64,000 nucleotides of DNA from DASZIT01 sp963819695 (GCA_963819695.1 CAWFXD010000001.1:1798001-1862000); one strand, 5' to 3'; positions 43,686 through 53,137 are shown, numbered from the stretch's first letter. Program-made: numbers and translations. Notes: generated by a model not told the origin, from the sequence alone.

Positions 43686-43725
43686 GATGTGCGGGAACGC
43701 GGCTCCGCCAGGTTGGGAGAGTGGC

Positions 43726-44070
43726 ATGCACGAACTTGCCTTATGTCAAGCCATCGCCGAGACCGTTGTTCACCATTCCGAAGGTCAGGTGGTTACGCGT
43801 GTAGAGGTACGGATTGGCCACTTCCGCCAGGTCGTGCCCGACTCGTTGCTGTTCTCCTGGGAGCTACTCACCGAAGGAACACGACTCGACGGTTGTGAGT
43901 TGACCATCGACCACGTTCCCGCAGTTGTCGACTGCCACACCTGCGGGGAGAGTTCAACCTTGGATCTACCCATCCTTGTCTGCCGGTCCTGCGAAAGCAG
44001 TGACGTGGTGCTAGTCAGCGGCGAGGAGTTCCTCGTTACCTCCATCGACCGTACCCGGGAGGTCTGCTGA
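43726..44070 (+). CDS. hypA: Hydrogenase nickel incorporation protein HypA
   Basis: HypA delivers nickel to the hydrogenase large subunit with HypB. The 114-residue protein starts MHELALCQAIA, providing the N-terminal Met-His nickel site, and has the structural zinc site CHTCGESS ... CRSCESSD. GGGAGAG precedes ATG 43726. It is coupled to hypB by TGATG. These two maturation genes are on the opposite strand from, and outside, the main hydrogenase operon. Confidence 0.94.
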   Translation: MHELALCQAIAETVVHHSEGQVVTRVEVRIGHFRQVVPDSLLFSWELLTEGTRLDGCELTIDHVPAVVDCHTCGESSTLDLPILVCRSCESSDVVLVSGEEFLVTSIDRTREVC

Positions 44071-44861
44071 TGGGACGCTTCCACCAGCATGCCGACGGCT
44101 CAGTGCAAGAGCACGACCACCGGGAGGTAGGCGATCACTCCGGTTACTCCGAGACGGGTATCGAGCGGATCACGGTGTTGGAGACGATTCTGGCCGAGAA
44201 CGACCGAACGGCCGGTCGGAATCGATCCGACTTCGCCGATGCCGGTGTCACCACCGTGAACCTGATGTCATCGCCCGGGGCAGGCAAGACGACCCTCCTC
44301 AAACAGACGATCACGAGCCTCAGCCCGCAGTTCAAGCTCGGAATCCTTGAAGGCGATATCGCCACCGATCTGGACGCCCATGAGCTCGAGGGTCTGGGAG
44401 CCCCGGTGTCGCTGGTCAACACCAGTGCCGGATTTGGCGGTGAATGCCATCTCGATGCCACCATGGTCCGATCCGGACTCGGGCGGCTTCCCCTCGACCA
44501 GCTCGACCTGTTGATCATCGAGAACGTCGGCAACCTGGTGTGCCCGGCGGAGTTCGACGTCGGCCAGCATTCCTGCGCGATGGTCTATGCCGTCACCGAA
44601 GGTGAAGAGAAGCCACTCAAGTATCCGGTGATGTTCCGGGCCTGCGATGTCGTCGTCATCAACAAGATCGATCTCCTCCCCCACCTCGACTTCGACCTCG
44701 GTCTCTTTCTGGCCAACGTTCGGTCGGTCAATCCCATGGCTCGGCTCATCGAGGTCAGTGCCCGCACCGGCGACGGCATGGAGCAGTGGTACGACTGGCT
44801 GCGCGAAACCCGCTTCCGGCACGGCCCCAGTCTGGGAACCACAAGCTCGCCCCTCCTCTAG
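44070..44861 (+). CDS. hypB: Hydrogenase nickel incorporation GTPase HypB
   Basis: GTPase that drives nickel insertion. The 263-residue protein has Walker A SSPGAGKTTLLK, the metal-binding GFGGECHLDATMV at the dimer interface, ENVGNLVCPAEFDVG and NKIDLLPHLDFD. The N-terminus is His-containing (FHQHADGSVQEHDHREVGDHSG) but short compared with storage-type HypB. Its TAG stop shares the palindrome CTAG with the stop of the convergent methyltransferase. Confidence 0.95.
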   Translation: MGRFHQHADGSVQEHDHREVGDHSGYSETGIERITVLETILAENDRTAGRNRSDFADAGVTTVNLMSSPGAGKTTLLKQTITSLSPQFKLGILEGDIATDLDAHELEGLGAPVSLVNTSAGFGGECHLDATMVRSGLGRLPLDQLDLLIIENVGNLVCPAEFDVGQHSCAMVYAVTEGEEKPLKYPVMFRACDVVVINKIDLLPHLDFDLGLFLANVRSVNPMARLIEVSARTGDGMEQWYDWLRETRFRHGPSLGTTSSPLL

Positions 44862-45586
44862 TCAAGCCGGACTGCGGAGGTCAGGACGGTAGGTACCACC
44901 ACCCGGAATGCCCGAGGGGTCCGGCGCTGCTGTCGAACCCGGAAGCCGGCCTTCTCCACCCGGCGGCGCATGTCGGTCCGAGTCGGCCAATCGGCCACCC
45001 CGCCCATGGCCCGGGATCCCGCTTCCAGAACACGGGCACCGAGCCGGGTACTGGGATTGATCAAGGCGATGTGGACGGTGCCGCCCGGACGCAACACCCT
45101 CTTGAATTCACGAAGGGCGCCTTCTTGATCCGGAAACCAGTGGAATGCCTCGGTGGTGACCACGGCGTCGAACACCGCTTCCCCAAACGGCAGATCCGCG
45201 GCGTCGGCCTGCAGCCATGCCACCCGGGGATGGCGGGCGATGGCGCGCTCGAGCATGCCGGCCGACCAGTCGCACCCGACGATCTCGACCCCAGGCCCCA
45301 GCTCCCGCTGGATCCGGTTGGGCAGGATTCCGGTGCCGCAACCGACGTCGAGAATGCGCCGGGCCCCATCGCCGCGCAGTTCCCTCAACACCTGGGAATG
45401 GACCGGCCGATAGACGGCGGCCTGCACCGCCGGGTTGTCGTAGAACGTCGACCATCGGTCGAACGCCGGCCGCAACCAGTCCGGCCGGCCCGGGGTCTCC
45501 GGGCGGCCGACCTCAGCTCCAGCTGCTCCTGTCGGGCACTCAGACGGTAGCGACAACCGGTTCATCTCCTCGAATGAGGTCGCCAT
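44858..45586 (-). CDS. SAM-dependent class I methyltransferase
   Basis: A 242-residue methyltransferase with motif I ILDVGCGTGILPNRI, IVGCDWSAGMLE, LPFGEAVFDAVVTTEAFHWF and REFKRVLRPGGTVHI, the UbiE-like small-molecule type. Substrate unknown. ATG 45586 is preceded by GGTGGG. It overlaps the hypB end by four bases tail to tail, so the two convergent genes leave no terminator between them. Confidence 0.85.
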   Translation of the reverse strand: MATSFEEMNRLSLPSECPTGAAGAEVGRPETPGRPDWLRPAFDRWSTFYDNPAVQAAVYRPVHSQVLRELRGDGARRILDVGCGTGILPNRIQRELGPGVEIVGCDWSAGMLERAIARHPRVAWLQADAADLPFGEAVFDAVVTTEAFHWFPDQEGALREFKRVLRPGGTVHIALINPSTRLGARVLEAGSRAMGGVADWPTRTDMRRRVEKAGFRVRQQRRTPRAFRVVVPTVLTSAVRLD

Positions 45587-45713
45587 CCCACCGCGCCCGG
45601 CGAGTTGACTGCGTCCTCCGTTGCCTCGACGGGCCGAACCGCCGGGCTGTACACGGTATCGGCTACCCGGAACCGGCGGCAGGTCCCCGATAGCGAAGTC
45701 ACCGGACTCCCGT

Positions 45714-46743
45714 TCATGGCATCGGATGGGCGGCGAAGAACGTCCACATGGTGGCGTCGGCGGCAATGGCATCGGACTGAGGTCCGAGTTCGTCGGTGAT
45801 GGCCTTCGGGAGGTGCGGGCCACCCGGCCACTCGTGGCCCTCGCCGGCGATGCTGTACAACTCCACGGTGGCCCCCGCCGAGCACCCGCTATAGGTGGTG
45901 AGGGTGACTTGGGCGCCGACGGTGGTGGTGACGGCGGTCGGTGAACAGCCGTTCTGGCGTCCCCAACCCTGGGCGGCCTGGAGCACCGAATAGGTCCAAT
46001 AAGGCTGGCCATGACCGCCGTACGGATCGACCTGATCGGCTTCGCCGTGGAAGGCGACGACCGGAACCGGCCGTGCGGATCGACAGGGCGTCGGAATCCC
46101 GTAACCCGCTAACCGGTGCGACCGCGGCAAAGGTGGTCGAGGAGTCACAGGCCAGTTGGCTAGCCATCCTGGCCCCACCGGAAAACCCCGTGGCATAGAT
46201 CCGGGCCGAGTCGATGCAATATCGCGCCTGCAGCTTTCCCACCAGTTGGGTGAGGAACGCCACGTCGTCGGCCGCCCCGGCCGGAACGGCCTTTCCGCCG
46301 ACCAGGGGGACCCCGGGCACGTTCCAGTCGAATCCGCTCCCCTCGGGTAGCACGCCCTGCGGATAGGCCACGATGAAGCCGTCGGCATCGGCCGTGCCGT
46401 CCATCCCGGTAAGCCCTTCCTGTTCCAATGCGGTGCTACCACTACCGTGCATGTTCAGTACCAGAGGGACCTTGCTCGTTCCGGAGTGGCCGGCCGGGAC
46501 ATGGATGATCACTGTCCGCGGATGGCCGGCAACCGAGATCGTCAGGGTGGTCGACGCGGCCGAAGGCGCCTGGCAACCCGTGGCGCCGGACGCCACCCGA
46601 ACCGGAGGAGTGGTGGTCGACGACGTCGTCGACGAACCGGCGTGGCCGGAGCTACAGCCGGTGAGGGCCAGTGCCCCGCCCAAGCACGCCGCCATCCACC
46701 ACCGGACTCTCGGATTCCGGGTACTGGTGTCGGCTCGGCCCAT
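45714..46743 (-). CDS. Secreted PHB-depolymerase/feruloyl-esterase-like (LpqC-type) lipoprotein, interrupted by a one-base insertion
   Basis: From ATG 46743 (AGGAGGGG upstream) the product begins with a lipoprotein signal (MAACLGGALALTGC, lipobox Leu-Thr-Gly-Cys), a Ser/Thr linker, then VPLVLNMHGSG, YPQGV and the nucleophile elbow ATGFSGGARMASQ. At the GGG of 46098-46100 the frame breaks; the next frame continues RPVPVVAFHGEADQVDPYGG, and ends with GEGHEWPGG (catalytic His). Removing one G gives a normal esterase of about 342 residues. Alpha/beta-hydrolases of this type cleave esters of polyhydroxyalkanoates or plant polymers. Likely a sequence error rather than a real loss. Confidence 0.82.
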
Positions 46744-46884
46744 CGCCCCTCCTACATCGGTCGACGTCTCCAATGCTCTGCGCCGCGGCGTCCCTCTTGA
46801 CTAGCAGGGTTCTTGGCCAATTGGTGGACAGCCGGGTGGGTTTCGACGGGCGCGACTCGATCGGATCAGTCGAAGGCAGAGGGT

Positions 46885-47988
46885 TCAGCAGATCCGCGGC
46901 AATGGGTCTCCGACCAACATGTCGACGATCCGGGTCCCGCCGAGCAATGTTCGGAGCACCACGATGCCGGGCGGCTCGGTTCGGATCTCGCCGATCCGGA
47001 CCGCATCCCTACCCAGAGGATGACCCCGCAGGGCAGCAAGTGCCACATTGGATTCGTCCTCCGCGACGACCGCGAGCAGCTTTCCCTCGTTCGCCACGTA
47101 GAGCGGATCGATACCGAGGAGCTCGCAGGCCGCGCCCACGGCAGGGCAGACGGGCAATGCCGATTCCTCCAGCACCACCGTCATGTTGGAGTCCCGGGCC
47201 AACTCATTGCAAATGGTCCCGACCCCGCCCCGGGTGGCATCGCGTAGCCATCGGGTGGTCGGGGCCGCCGACAGTAGGCACTCCATGAGATCGTTCAGAG
47301 GTGCGGTGTCGGAGACGATATCCGCCTCCAGGGCCAGGTCCCCTCGGGCCAGCATCACCGCGGTGCCATGGTCTCCGATGGTCCCCGAGCAGATCACCAC
47401 ATCACCGTCGACCGCCCGGGTCGCCGACAGGTCCCGGCCGGCCGGTATGACGCCGACCCCGGAGGTCGAGATGTACATCCCATCGGCGGCCCCCCGATCC
47501 ACCACCTTGGTATCGCCGGTGACGATCGAGATCCCGACGGTGGCGGCGGCCTCGGCCATGTCGGCCACGATGCTGCGCAGGTCCTCGATCGGGAACCCCT
47601 CCTCCAGCACGAAGGCGGCCGACAGTGCCAATGGGCGGGCACCCATCATGGCCAGATCATTCACCGTCCCGTGCACGGCGAGGTGGCCCGCGGACCCGCC
47701 GGGGAAATAGAGAGGCTTGACGACAAACGAGTCGGTGCTGAACGCCAACCGCTCACCGGAAGGAAGCGTCACCACCGCGGCGTCGGTCTGAGCGGCGACC
47801 AGATCATCGGAGAACGCCGGCAAGAAGACGGCGTCGAGGAGCGCGGCCGACGCCTTGCCGCCGGCCCCGTGGGCCAGGGTGACGACCTCGTCGAGGAGTC
47901 GGGGCCGCCGCCGGCGGAATGCTTCGATCCGGGCGAACACCGCCGCCTCTCGGCCGGTAACCGCCGACTTGTCGGCCAGGTCCGTCAC
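46885..47988 (-). CDS. hypE: Hydrogenase maturation protein HypE
   Basis: HypE dehydrates the carbamoyl group received from HypF to make the Fe cyanide ligands. The 367-residue protein has AHGAGGKASAALLD, FSTDSFVVKPLYFPGG, GTVNDLAMMGARPLAL and the conserved C-terminus PRIC, whose final Cys carries the thiocyanate. GTG 47988 overlaps the stop of the SIS gene as GTGA. It is the last gene of the hydrogenase operon. Confidence 0.95.
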   Translation of the reverse strand: MTDLADKSAVTGREAAVFARIEAFRRRRPRLLDEVVTLAHGAGGKASAALLDAVFLPAFSDDLVAAQTDAAVVTLPSGERLAFSTDSFVVKPLYFPGGSAGHLAVHGTVNDLAMMGARPLALSAAFVLEEGFPIEDLRSIVADMAEAAATVGISIVTGDTKVVDRGAADGMYISTSGVGVIPAGRDLSATRAVDGDVVICSGTIGDHGTAVMLARGDLALEADIVSDTAPLNDLMECLLSAAPTTRWLRDATRGGVGTICNELARDSNMTVVLEESALPVCPAVGAACELLGIDPLYVANEGKLLAVVAEDESNVALAALRGHPLGRDAVRIGEIRTEPPGIVVLRTLLGGTRIVDMLVGDPLPRIC

Positions 47989-48644
47989 TGCTGGCTCCCT
48001 TCGATCAGACAACGCTGCACGGTGGTCCACAACTCCCATACCAGGGCCTCCTGGGTCTCCTGGATCCGATGGACACTGTCCGACCGCACCACCAGGCAGT
48101 GCTCGACCAAGTTGCCGCTGGCCATCTCGCCGCCCCCGTACCCGCACAGTCCGACGGTCATCAGGCGGCGCCTCGATGCCTCCTCGAAGGCTTTGAGCAA
48201 ATTGAGCGAGTCGCCGCTGGTGGAGAAACCCAGGGCGATGTCCCCCGGACGGGCATGGGCGATGATCTGACGGGAAAACACCAGTTCGAACCCCACGTCG
48301 TTGGCCAGGGCGGTCAGAACCGCCCGGTCGTCGACCAGCGACATGGCGGCCAGGGCCCGGCCCCTGGGGGGATAGCGGAACAGATCGACGGTTCCCTCCG
48401 CATCCGTCGCACTCCCCCCGTTGCCGAAGGCGAACAGGCGGCCGCCGCGCCGGAACCGTTCGGCCATCGCCTCGCCGGCCCGCTGCACGGCCTCCGCGTT
48501 GTCATGGAGCGTGGTGGCACTCAGCCTTCGGCTGACGACCATCTTGGCCCGCGCCGACGATGCCAGGTCGGCGACCAGCCCGGAGGCGTCACGCTCTTCC
48601 GACTCGATGAACGGGTAGAGGAATCCGGTGGGTTCAGCGGTCAC
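47985..48644 (-). CDS. SIS-domain protein, GmhA (phosphoheptose isomerase)-like
   Basis: A 219-residue SIS protein with LFAFGNGGSATDAEG, GIALGFSTSGDSLNLLK-type segment (IALGFSTSGDSLN) and LMTVGLCGYGGG, closely similar to sedoheptulose-7-phosphate isomerase GmhA. There are no heptose or LPS genes nearby, and its four-base overlaps with hypE and the SIS-HypC gene tie it to the hydrogenase. A role in maturation or in handling a sugar-phosphate ligand is inference. I recall GmhA-like genes in other group 1h loci but could not check. Confidence 0.85.
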   Translation of the reverse strand: MTAEPTGFLYPFIESEERDASGLVADLASSARAKMVVSRRLSATTLHDNAEAVQRAGEAMAERFRRGGRLFAFGNGGSATDAEGTVDLFRYPPRGRALAAMSLVDDRAVLTALANDVGFELVFSRQIIAHARPGDIALGFSTSGDSLNLLKAFEEASRRRLMTVGLCGYGGGEMASGNLVEHCLVVRSDSVHRIQETQEALVWELWTTVQRCLIEGSQQ

Positions 48645-49381
48645 GAAGTCACCCGGTCGTAGCCGCCGGCGGCTACGTCGAGGGTGGTCAACGCCACCCC
48701 GGCGTGGACCAGCACCAGGTCACCGGGCACCACCGGTTCGATCAGGCTGACGTCCACCCCTTCGAGGTAGCCGAACACCACCACGTCAGCTCTCCCATCT
48801 GAACCGACAGATCTCACCTCCCCCACCTGACCCTGGTCGGAACAGGTGACGCACACTTCGCCGGCGCAGGCTGATTCGTCATCGAGGAGACCGGGATGCT
48901 CGAACACGACGTGGGTCAGCTCCCAGAGGAGGTGATACAGGAGCACCACCTCACCGGATCTGGCGGCCAGGGCCGGATCGGTACCCTCGACCCACACCAC
49001 ATGCTCCGCCAGCCCCGGCGGCGGTCGGCGACCGGCGCCCAGCCAGAACCGAGTCAGCCCCCAGGCCTCGGCCCGCCGCAACAGGTCGGAGGTGTGGACG
49101 TGGTCGGCGGCACCGACCACCAGCAGCACGTCACCGGGACGGGCCAGTGACCGTACCGCCCCGACCAGATCGTCCCCTTCCAGATGCACCGCCGGCAACG
49201 CTCGCTTGCCGACGATCACCGGGTGGACGAACTCGACGGCCACGTGGCGGCCGTGGGACGGCCACTCCGGGGCCACGCACCACATGGTGGCACCGGCCGC
49301 GAACCGCCGGGCCAGCGTCAGCGAGGCGATCGCCAGGTCCTCGGCCCGCCGAAGGTCCTGATCGTCCACCGGCACGCTCAT
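48641..49381 (-). CDS. Fusion of a SIS-like N-terminal domain with a C-terminal HypC/HupF domain
   Basis: The 246-residue protein has an N-terminal segment (about 1-165) with AVHLEGDDLVGAVRSLA, GDVLLVVGAADHVHTSDLLRRAEAWG, a SIS-type Rossmann fold. The C-terminal 75 residues read CVTCSDQGQVGEVRSV and GDLVLVHAGVALTTLD, the pattern of the HypC chaperone. In HypC the essential Cys is residue 2; here the equivalent CVTC lies internally, so it cannot become N-terminal. It neighbours a second SIS gene and hypF. ATG 49381 overlaps the hypF stop as ATGA. Confidence 0.78.
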   Translation of the reverse strand: MSVPVDDQDLRRAEDLAIASLTLARRFAAGATMWCVAPEWPSHGRHVAVEFVHPVIVGKRALPAVHLEGDDLVGAVRSLARPGDVLLVVGAADHVHTSDLLRRAEAWGLTRFWLGAGRRPPPGLAEHVVWVEGTDPALAARSGEVVLLYHLLWELTHVVFEHPGLLDDESACAGEVCVTCSDQGQVGEVRSVGSDGRADVVVFGYLEGVDVSLIEPVVPGDLVLVHAGVALTTLDVAAGGYDRVTS

Positions 49382-51735
49382 GAGTCCCATCCTGCCTCGG
49401 TCCGCCCGCATCCGCGGTACCCGGCCACCGCCACCTGGCCCAGCGACAGACCGCCGTCATTGGGTGGCACGACCCGGTGGGTGATCACCCGAAAGCCGCG
49501 CCGCTGGAGCTCGGCCCGGGCCAGCCGGCACAGCAGCACGTTCTGGAATACTCCTCCGCTCAGGGCAACCTGATCGATCGGTGTCCGCTGCCGGACCACC
49601 TCGGCCGCGTCGGCGATCAGCCTGGCCACCGCCAGGTGGAAGCCCGCCGCCACCGCACCGGCCCCCAGTCCGGCTCGAAGGTCGGCGACCATGTCCCGCA
49701 GCACCGGGCCCGGATCGATCTGACTCCCCCGGACCGCGAACCGATAGTCATGGGCCGACCCGACGTGGGCATCGGCGGCCGCCTCCAGTTCGATGGCGGC
49801 CTGGGCCTCGAAGGAGACGGTCTGTCGCAGTCCCACCAGCGAGCTGACCGCGTCAAACAGGCGACCCATGCTCGAGGTGGGCACGCATTGGAAGTTGCGC
49901 TCGAGTTGCCGATGGATGACCCTCAGCTCGTTGTCAGGGGCGGCAACCACCGGGGGGAGATCCGGTGACCACGGGATACCGGCCGCCCAGAGGTGGGCCA
50001 GCGCGGCCCTGTACGGCTTCCGGATGGTGGCGTCGCCTCCGGGCAGCGGCACGTACGCCAGGTGGGCGTGCCGCTCGAAGTCGCCGTAGCCGGCCACCAG
50101 CACCTCACCACCCCAGATCGCCCCGTCGGTGCCGTAACCAGTGCCGTCGAAGGCGACGCCGATGACCCGATCACCGGCCGCCACGCCGTGCTCCGCCATC
50201 ACCGAGGCGATGTGGGCGTGATGGTGTTGCACCAAGGCTGCCGGCCTCCCGGAGTCGGACTCGGCCCACCGGCGGGTCTGATACCCGGGATGCGCATCGG
50301 CGGCCACCCGGCCGGCGGCGATGTCGTACATGACTCCGAACTGCCGGGTTGATCGTTCGAAGGCGTCGAGGGTCTCCACACTGCCCATGTCGCCGATGTG
50401 CTGGCTCATCCACGCGTCCCGACCGGCCGCCAGGCAGAAGGTGTTCTTCAGCTCCCCGCCCGTCGCCAGGATCGCGGCCGACTCGAACGGCAGCGGTAAC
50501 GGAAGCGGCGCATATCCCCGAGAGCGGCGGATCGGCAGCTCCTGGCCGTCCTCGACCCGTACGACGGAGTCGTCACAGGGCACGTGAATGGGCCGGTCGT
50601 GGACCAGCCATCCGTCGGCCATCCGGCCGAGCCGGCGGCGGGCATCGTCGTCCTGGTAGCAGATGGGTTCGTCGCTGAGATTGCCGCTGGTCATGACCAA
50701 CACTTCTGGGACGGTTACGCCCGAGCCCGGCACCGGCTCGAACAGGAGGTGGTGGACCGGGGTATACGGCAACAGCACCCCGACGTAGGGATTGCCCGGC
50801 GCGATCAAGTCGCTCAGCGGCCCGCCCGGCCGCCGGCGGACCAGCACGATCGGGCGCTGCCGGCTGCACAGGAGATCCGCCTCCGGGAGGCCGACGGCGG
50901 CCAGGGACTCGGCGCCGGCCAGGTCGCCGACCATGACGGCCAACGGCTTGTCCTCCCGGGACTTGCGCCGGCGCAGTTCGTCCACCGCCGCGTGGGAGGT
51001 GGCGTCGCAGGCCAAGTGGTAGCCGCCGAGTCCCTTCACCGCCACGATCCCGCCCCGGGCCAGCTCCCGCTGGGCAGCGGTGATGGCGGCGTCGGTCCCG
51101 TCGACTCGGGGTCCGGGACGACCGCCGGGGCCCGACCGGCCCTCGAACCAGAGGCGGGGGCCGCAGGCGGCACACGCCACCGGCTGAGCGTGAAATCGCC
51201 GATCCCGGGGTTCGTGGTACTCCGCCGCGCACCGGCTGCAGAGCGGAAAGCGGTTCATGGTCGTATTCGGTCGATCGTATGGAAGCCGAACCGTGATGGT
51301 GAAGCGGGGGCCGCAGTTGGTGCAATTGATGAACGGATACCGGTAGCGCCGGTTGGTGGGGTCGAACATCTCGGCCAGGCAGTCGTCGCAGACCGCGACG
51401 TCGGGGGAAACGAACGTCCGCACTCGACCGGCGGCCCGCGTCTCGACGATCCGGAACTCCGACTCTCCGAGGGCGTCGATTCCGGTGGCTTCCACCCGGT
51501 CGATCCGGGCCAGAGGCGGAGCTTCATCGATCAGGCGCTCCTCGAACCGCCGGACCGAGGGCACCCGGCCCTCGACCTCGACCAGGACCCCCTCGGTGTC
51601 GTTGCCGACGTGGCCGGAGAGGGCGAGCTCGGTCGCCAGACGCTGGACGAACGGCCGAAATCCGACGCCCTGCACCACGCCGACGACCCGGATCCGACGT
51701 CGGACCCGGCTCTCGGCGGCGGCCAGGGTGGTCAT
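49378..51735 (-). CDS. hypF: Carbamoyltransferase HypF
   Basis: HypF activates carbamoyl phosphate and transfers the carbamoyl group to HypE. All domains are present in 785 residues: acylphosphatase (VVGVVQGVGFRPFVQRL), two zinc fingers (CDDCLAEM ... CTNCGPRF; CSRCAAEY ... CAACGPRL), YrdC-like (GIVAVKGLGGYHLACDAT) and Kae1-like (HHHAHIASVMAEHG, VAFDGTGYGTDGAIWGGE, SGGVFQNVLLCRLA). ATG 51735 overlaps the hypD stop as ATGA. Confidence 0.96.
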   Translation of the reverse strand: MTTLAAAESRVRRRIRVVGVVQGVGFRPFVQRLATELALSGHVGNDTEGVLVEVEGRVPSVRRFEERLIDEAPPLARIDRVEATGIDALGESEFRIVETRAAGRVRTFVSPDVAVCDDCLAEMFDPTNRRYRYPFINCTNCGPRFTITVRLPYDRPNTTMNRFPLCSRCAAEYHEPRDRRFHAQPVACAACGPRLWFEGRSGPGGRPGPRVDGTDAAITAAQRELARGGIVAVKGLGGYHLACDATSHAAVDELRRRKSREDKPLAVMVGDLAGAESLAAVGLPEADLLCSRQRPIVLVRRRPGGPLSDLIAPGNPYVGVLLPYTPVHHLLFEPVPGSGVTVPEVLVMTSGNLSDEPICYQDDDARRRLGRMADGWLVHDRPIHVPCDDSVVRVEDGQELPIRRSRGYAPLPLPLPFESAAILATGGELKNTFCLAAGRDAWMSQHIGDMGSVETLDAFERSTRQFGVMYDIAAGRVAADAHPGYQTRRWAESDSGRPAALVQHHHAHIASVMAEHGVAAGDRVIGVAFDGTGYGTDGAIWGGEVLVAGYGDFERHAHLAYVPLPGGDATIRKPYRAALAHLWAAGIPWSPDLPPVVAAPDNELRVIHRQLERNFQCVPTSSMGRLFDAVSSLVGLRQTVSFEAQAAIELEAAADAHVGSAHDYRFAVRGSQIDPGPVLRDMVADLRAGLGAGAVAAGFHLAVARLIADAAEVVRQRTPIDQVALSGGVFQNVLLCRLARAELQRRGFRVITHRVVPPNDGGLSLGQVAVAGYRGCGRTEAGWDS

Positions 51736-52871
51736 GTCGTGACCACACTCCGCCGGCCCAGGGCCACCGCCGCCTCCCGATGCATCCGCCCGAAGTTGTA
51801 ATACGCCGCGCACGCGCCCTCCGAGGAGACCATGCAGGTCCCGATGGGCGTCTCCGGCGTACAGGCGGTGCCGAACACCTTGCATTCCCAGGGCTTGATG
51901 ACCCCCTTGAGCACCTCGCCGCACTGGCAGGCCTTGGGATCCGCCACTCGGACGCCGGGGACGTCATAGCGGAGCTCGGCGTCGAACCTCTCGAATTCCG
52001 ACCGCAGCTTGAGGGCGCTCTGGGAAATGAAGCCCAGGCCGCGCCACTCGAAGTGGGGACGCAGCTCGAACACCTCGGACAGGATGGCCAGGGCTCGCGG
52101 GTTGCCCTCCTCCGACACCACCCGGGAGTACTGGTTTTCGACTTCGCACCGTCCCTCCCGGATCTGGGTAAGGAGCATGGCGATGGCCTGGAGGATGTCG
52201 AGGGGCTCGAAGCCCGCCGTCACCAGCGGTTTGCCGTACAGGGCCGGGACGAAGCGATAGGGACGTTGACCGATGACGGTGGAAACGTGGCCGGGGCCGA
52301 GGAAACCATCGAGTCGCAGGTCCGGCGATTCGAGGATGGCCTTGACCGGTGGAACGATGGTCACGTGGTTGCAGAACACGCTGAAATTGGAGACGTTGCC
52401 CCGTCGGGCCTGCAGGAGGGTGACGGCGGTGGATGGCGCGGTGGTCTCGAAGCCGACCGCGAAGAACACCACCTCTCGCTCCGGATTGTCGATGGCGATC
52501 CGCAGGGCGTCCAGGGGCGAGTAGACAAACCGGACGTCGGCGCCCTCGGCCTTCGCCTTCAACAGGTTCCCTCGGCCGCCGGGAACCCGCATCATGTCGC
52601 CGAAGGAGGTGAAAATCACCCCTGGCTCTTTGGCCACCGAAATGGCGTCATCGACCCGACCCATGGGGATGACGCATACCGGGCAGCCCGGGCCGTGGAC
52701 CAGTTCCACCGACGAGGGGAGGATGTGCTCGATGCCATGGCGATAGATGGTGTGGGTGTGCCCGCCACACACCTCCATGAACTTGAACTCTTGGTCGGCG
52801 GCCAGATCGGTGATCCGCGATACCAGAGCCCCCGCCGCGTGGGGATCCCGGTACTCATCGACAAAGCGCAT
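51732..52871 (-). CDS. hypD: Hydrogenase formation protein HypD
   Basis: HypD is the Fe-S scaffold on which, with HypC, the Fe(CN)2CO unit is assembled. The 379-residue protein has FMEVCGGHTHTIYRHG, VHGPGCPVCVIPMG, FFAVGFETTAPSTA and the C-terminal cluster region CQCGEVL, CKVFGTACTPETPIGTCMVSSEGACAAYY. ATG 52871 lies 18 bp after the YtxH-like gene. Confidence 0.96.
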   Translation of the reverse strand: MRFVDEYRDPHAAGALVSRITDLAADQEFKFMEVCGGHTHTIYRHGIEHILPSSVELVHGPGCPVCVIPMGRVDDAISVAKEPGVIFTSFGDMMRVPGGRGNLLKAKAEGADVRFVYSPLDALRIAIDNPEREVVFFAVGFETTAPSTAVTLLQARRGNVSNFSVFCNHVTIVPPVKAILESPDLRLDGFLGPGHVSTVIGQRPYRFVPALYGKPLVTAGFEPLDILQAIAMLLTQIREGRCEVENQYSRVVSEEGNPRALAILSEVFELRPHFEWRGLGFISQSALKLRSEFERFDAELRYDVPGVRVADPKACQCGEVLKGVIKPWECKVFGTACTPETPIGTCMVSSEGACAAYYNFGRMHREAAVALGRRSVVTT

Positions 52872-52889
52872 CCCCGACCCCGGCGATCC

Positions 52890-53123
52890 CTACGCGGCCC
52901 GGCTCAGGGACCGATCGGATCTGGACCCGCCCATGCGTTCGGCGAAACTCTCGCCACCGCGCCCCAGGATGTCGCGGGCCGCCGAGATCCCTCCGCTCAC
53001 CAAGTCCCTGACCTCCTCGGAGGTGGTGATGACCTTCCAGGCGTCCCGTATCTCATTCCATCCCTCCTGGCCGTCGCGGGTACCGAACATGTACCCGACC
53101 ACGGCTCCGATGATTGCTCCCAT
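52890..53123 (-). CDS. YtxH-like small membrane-anchored protein
   Basis: A 77-residue protein with an N-terminal glycine-rich hydrophobic segment GAIIGAVVGYMFGTRDGQEGW, as in the YtxH/gas-vesicle-like family, then an amphipathic helix. GAGGAGGG precedes ATG 53123. It sits between hypC and hypD in the hydrogenase operon. A role in tethering the hydrogenase or a maturation complex to the membrane is only inference. Confidence 0.72.
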   Translation of the reverse strand: MGAIIGAVVGYMFGTRDGQEGWNEIRDAWKVITTSEEVRDLVSGGISAARDILGRGGESFAERMGGSRSDRSLSRAA

Positions 53124-53137
53124 CTCACCCTCCTCGT

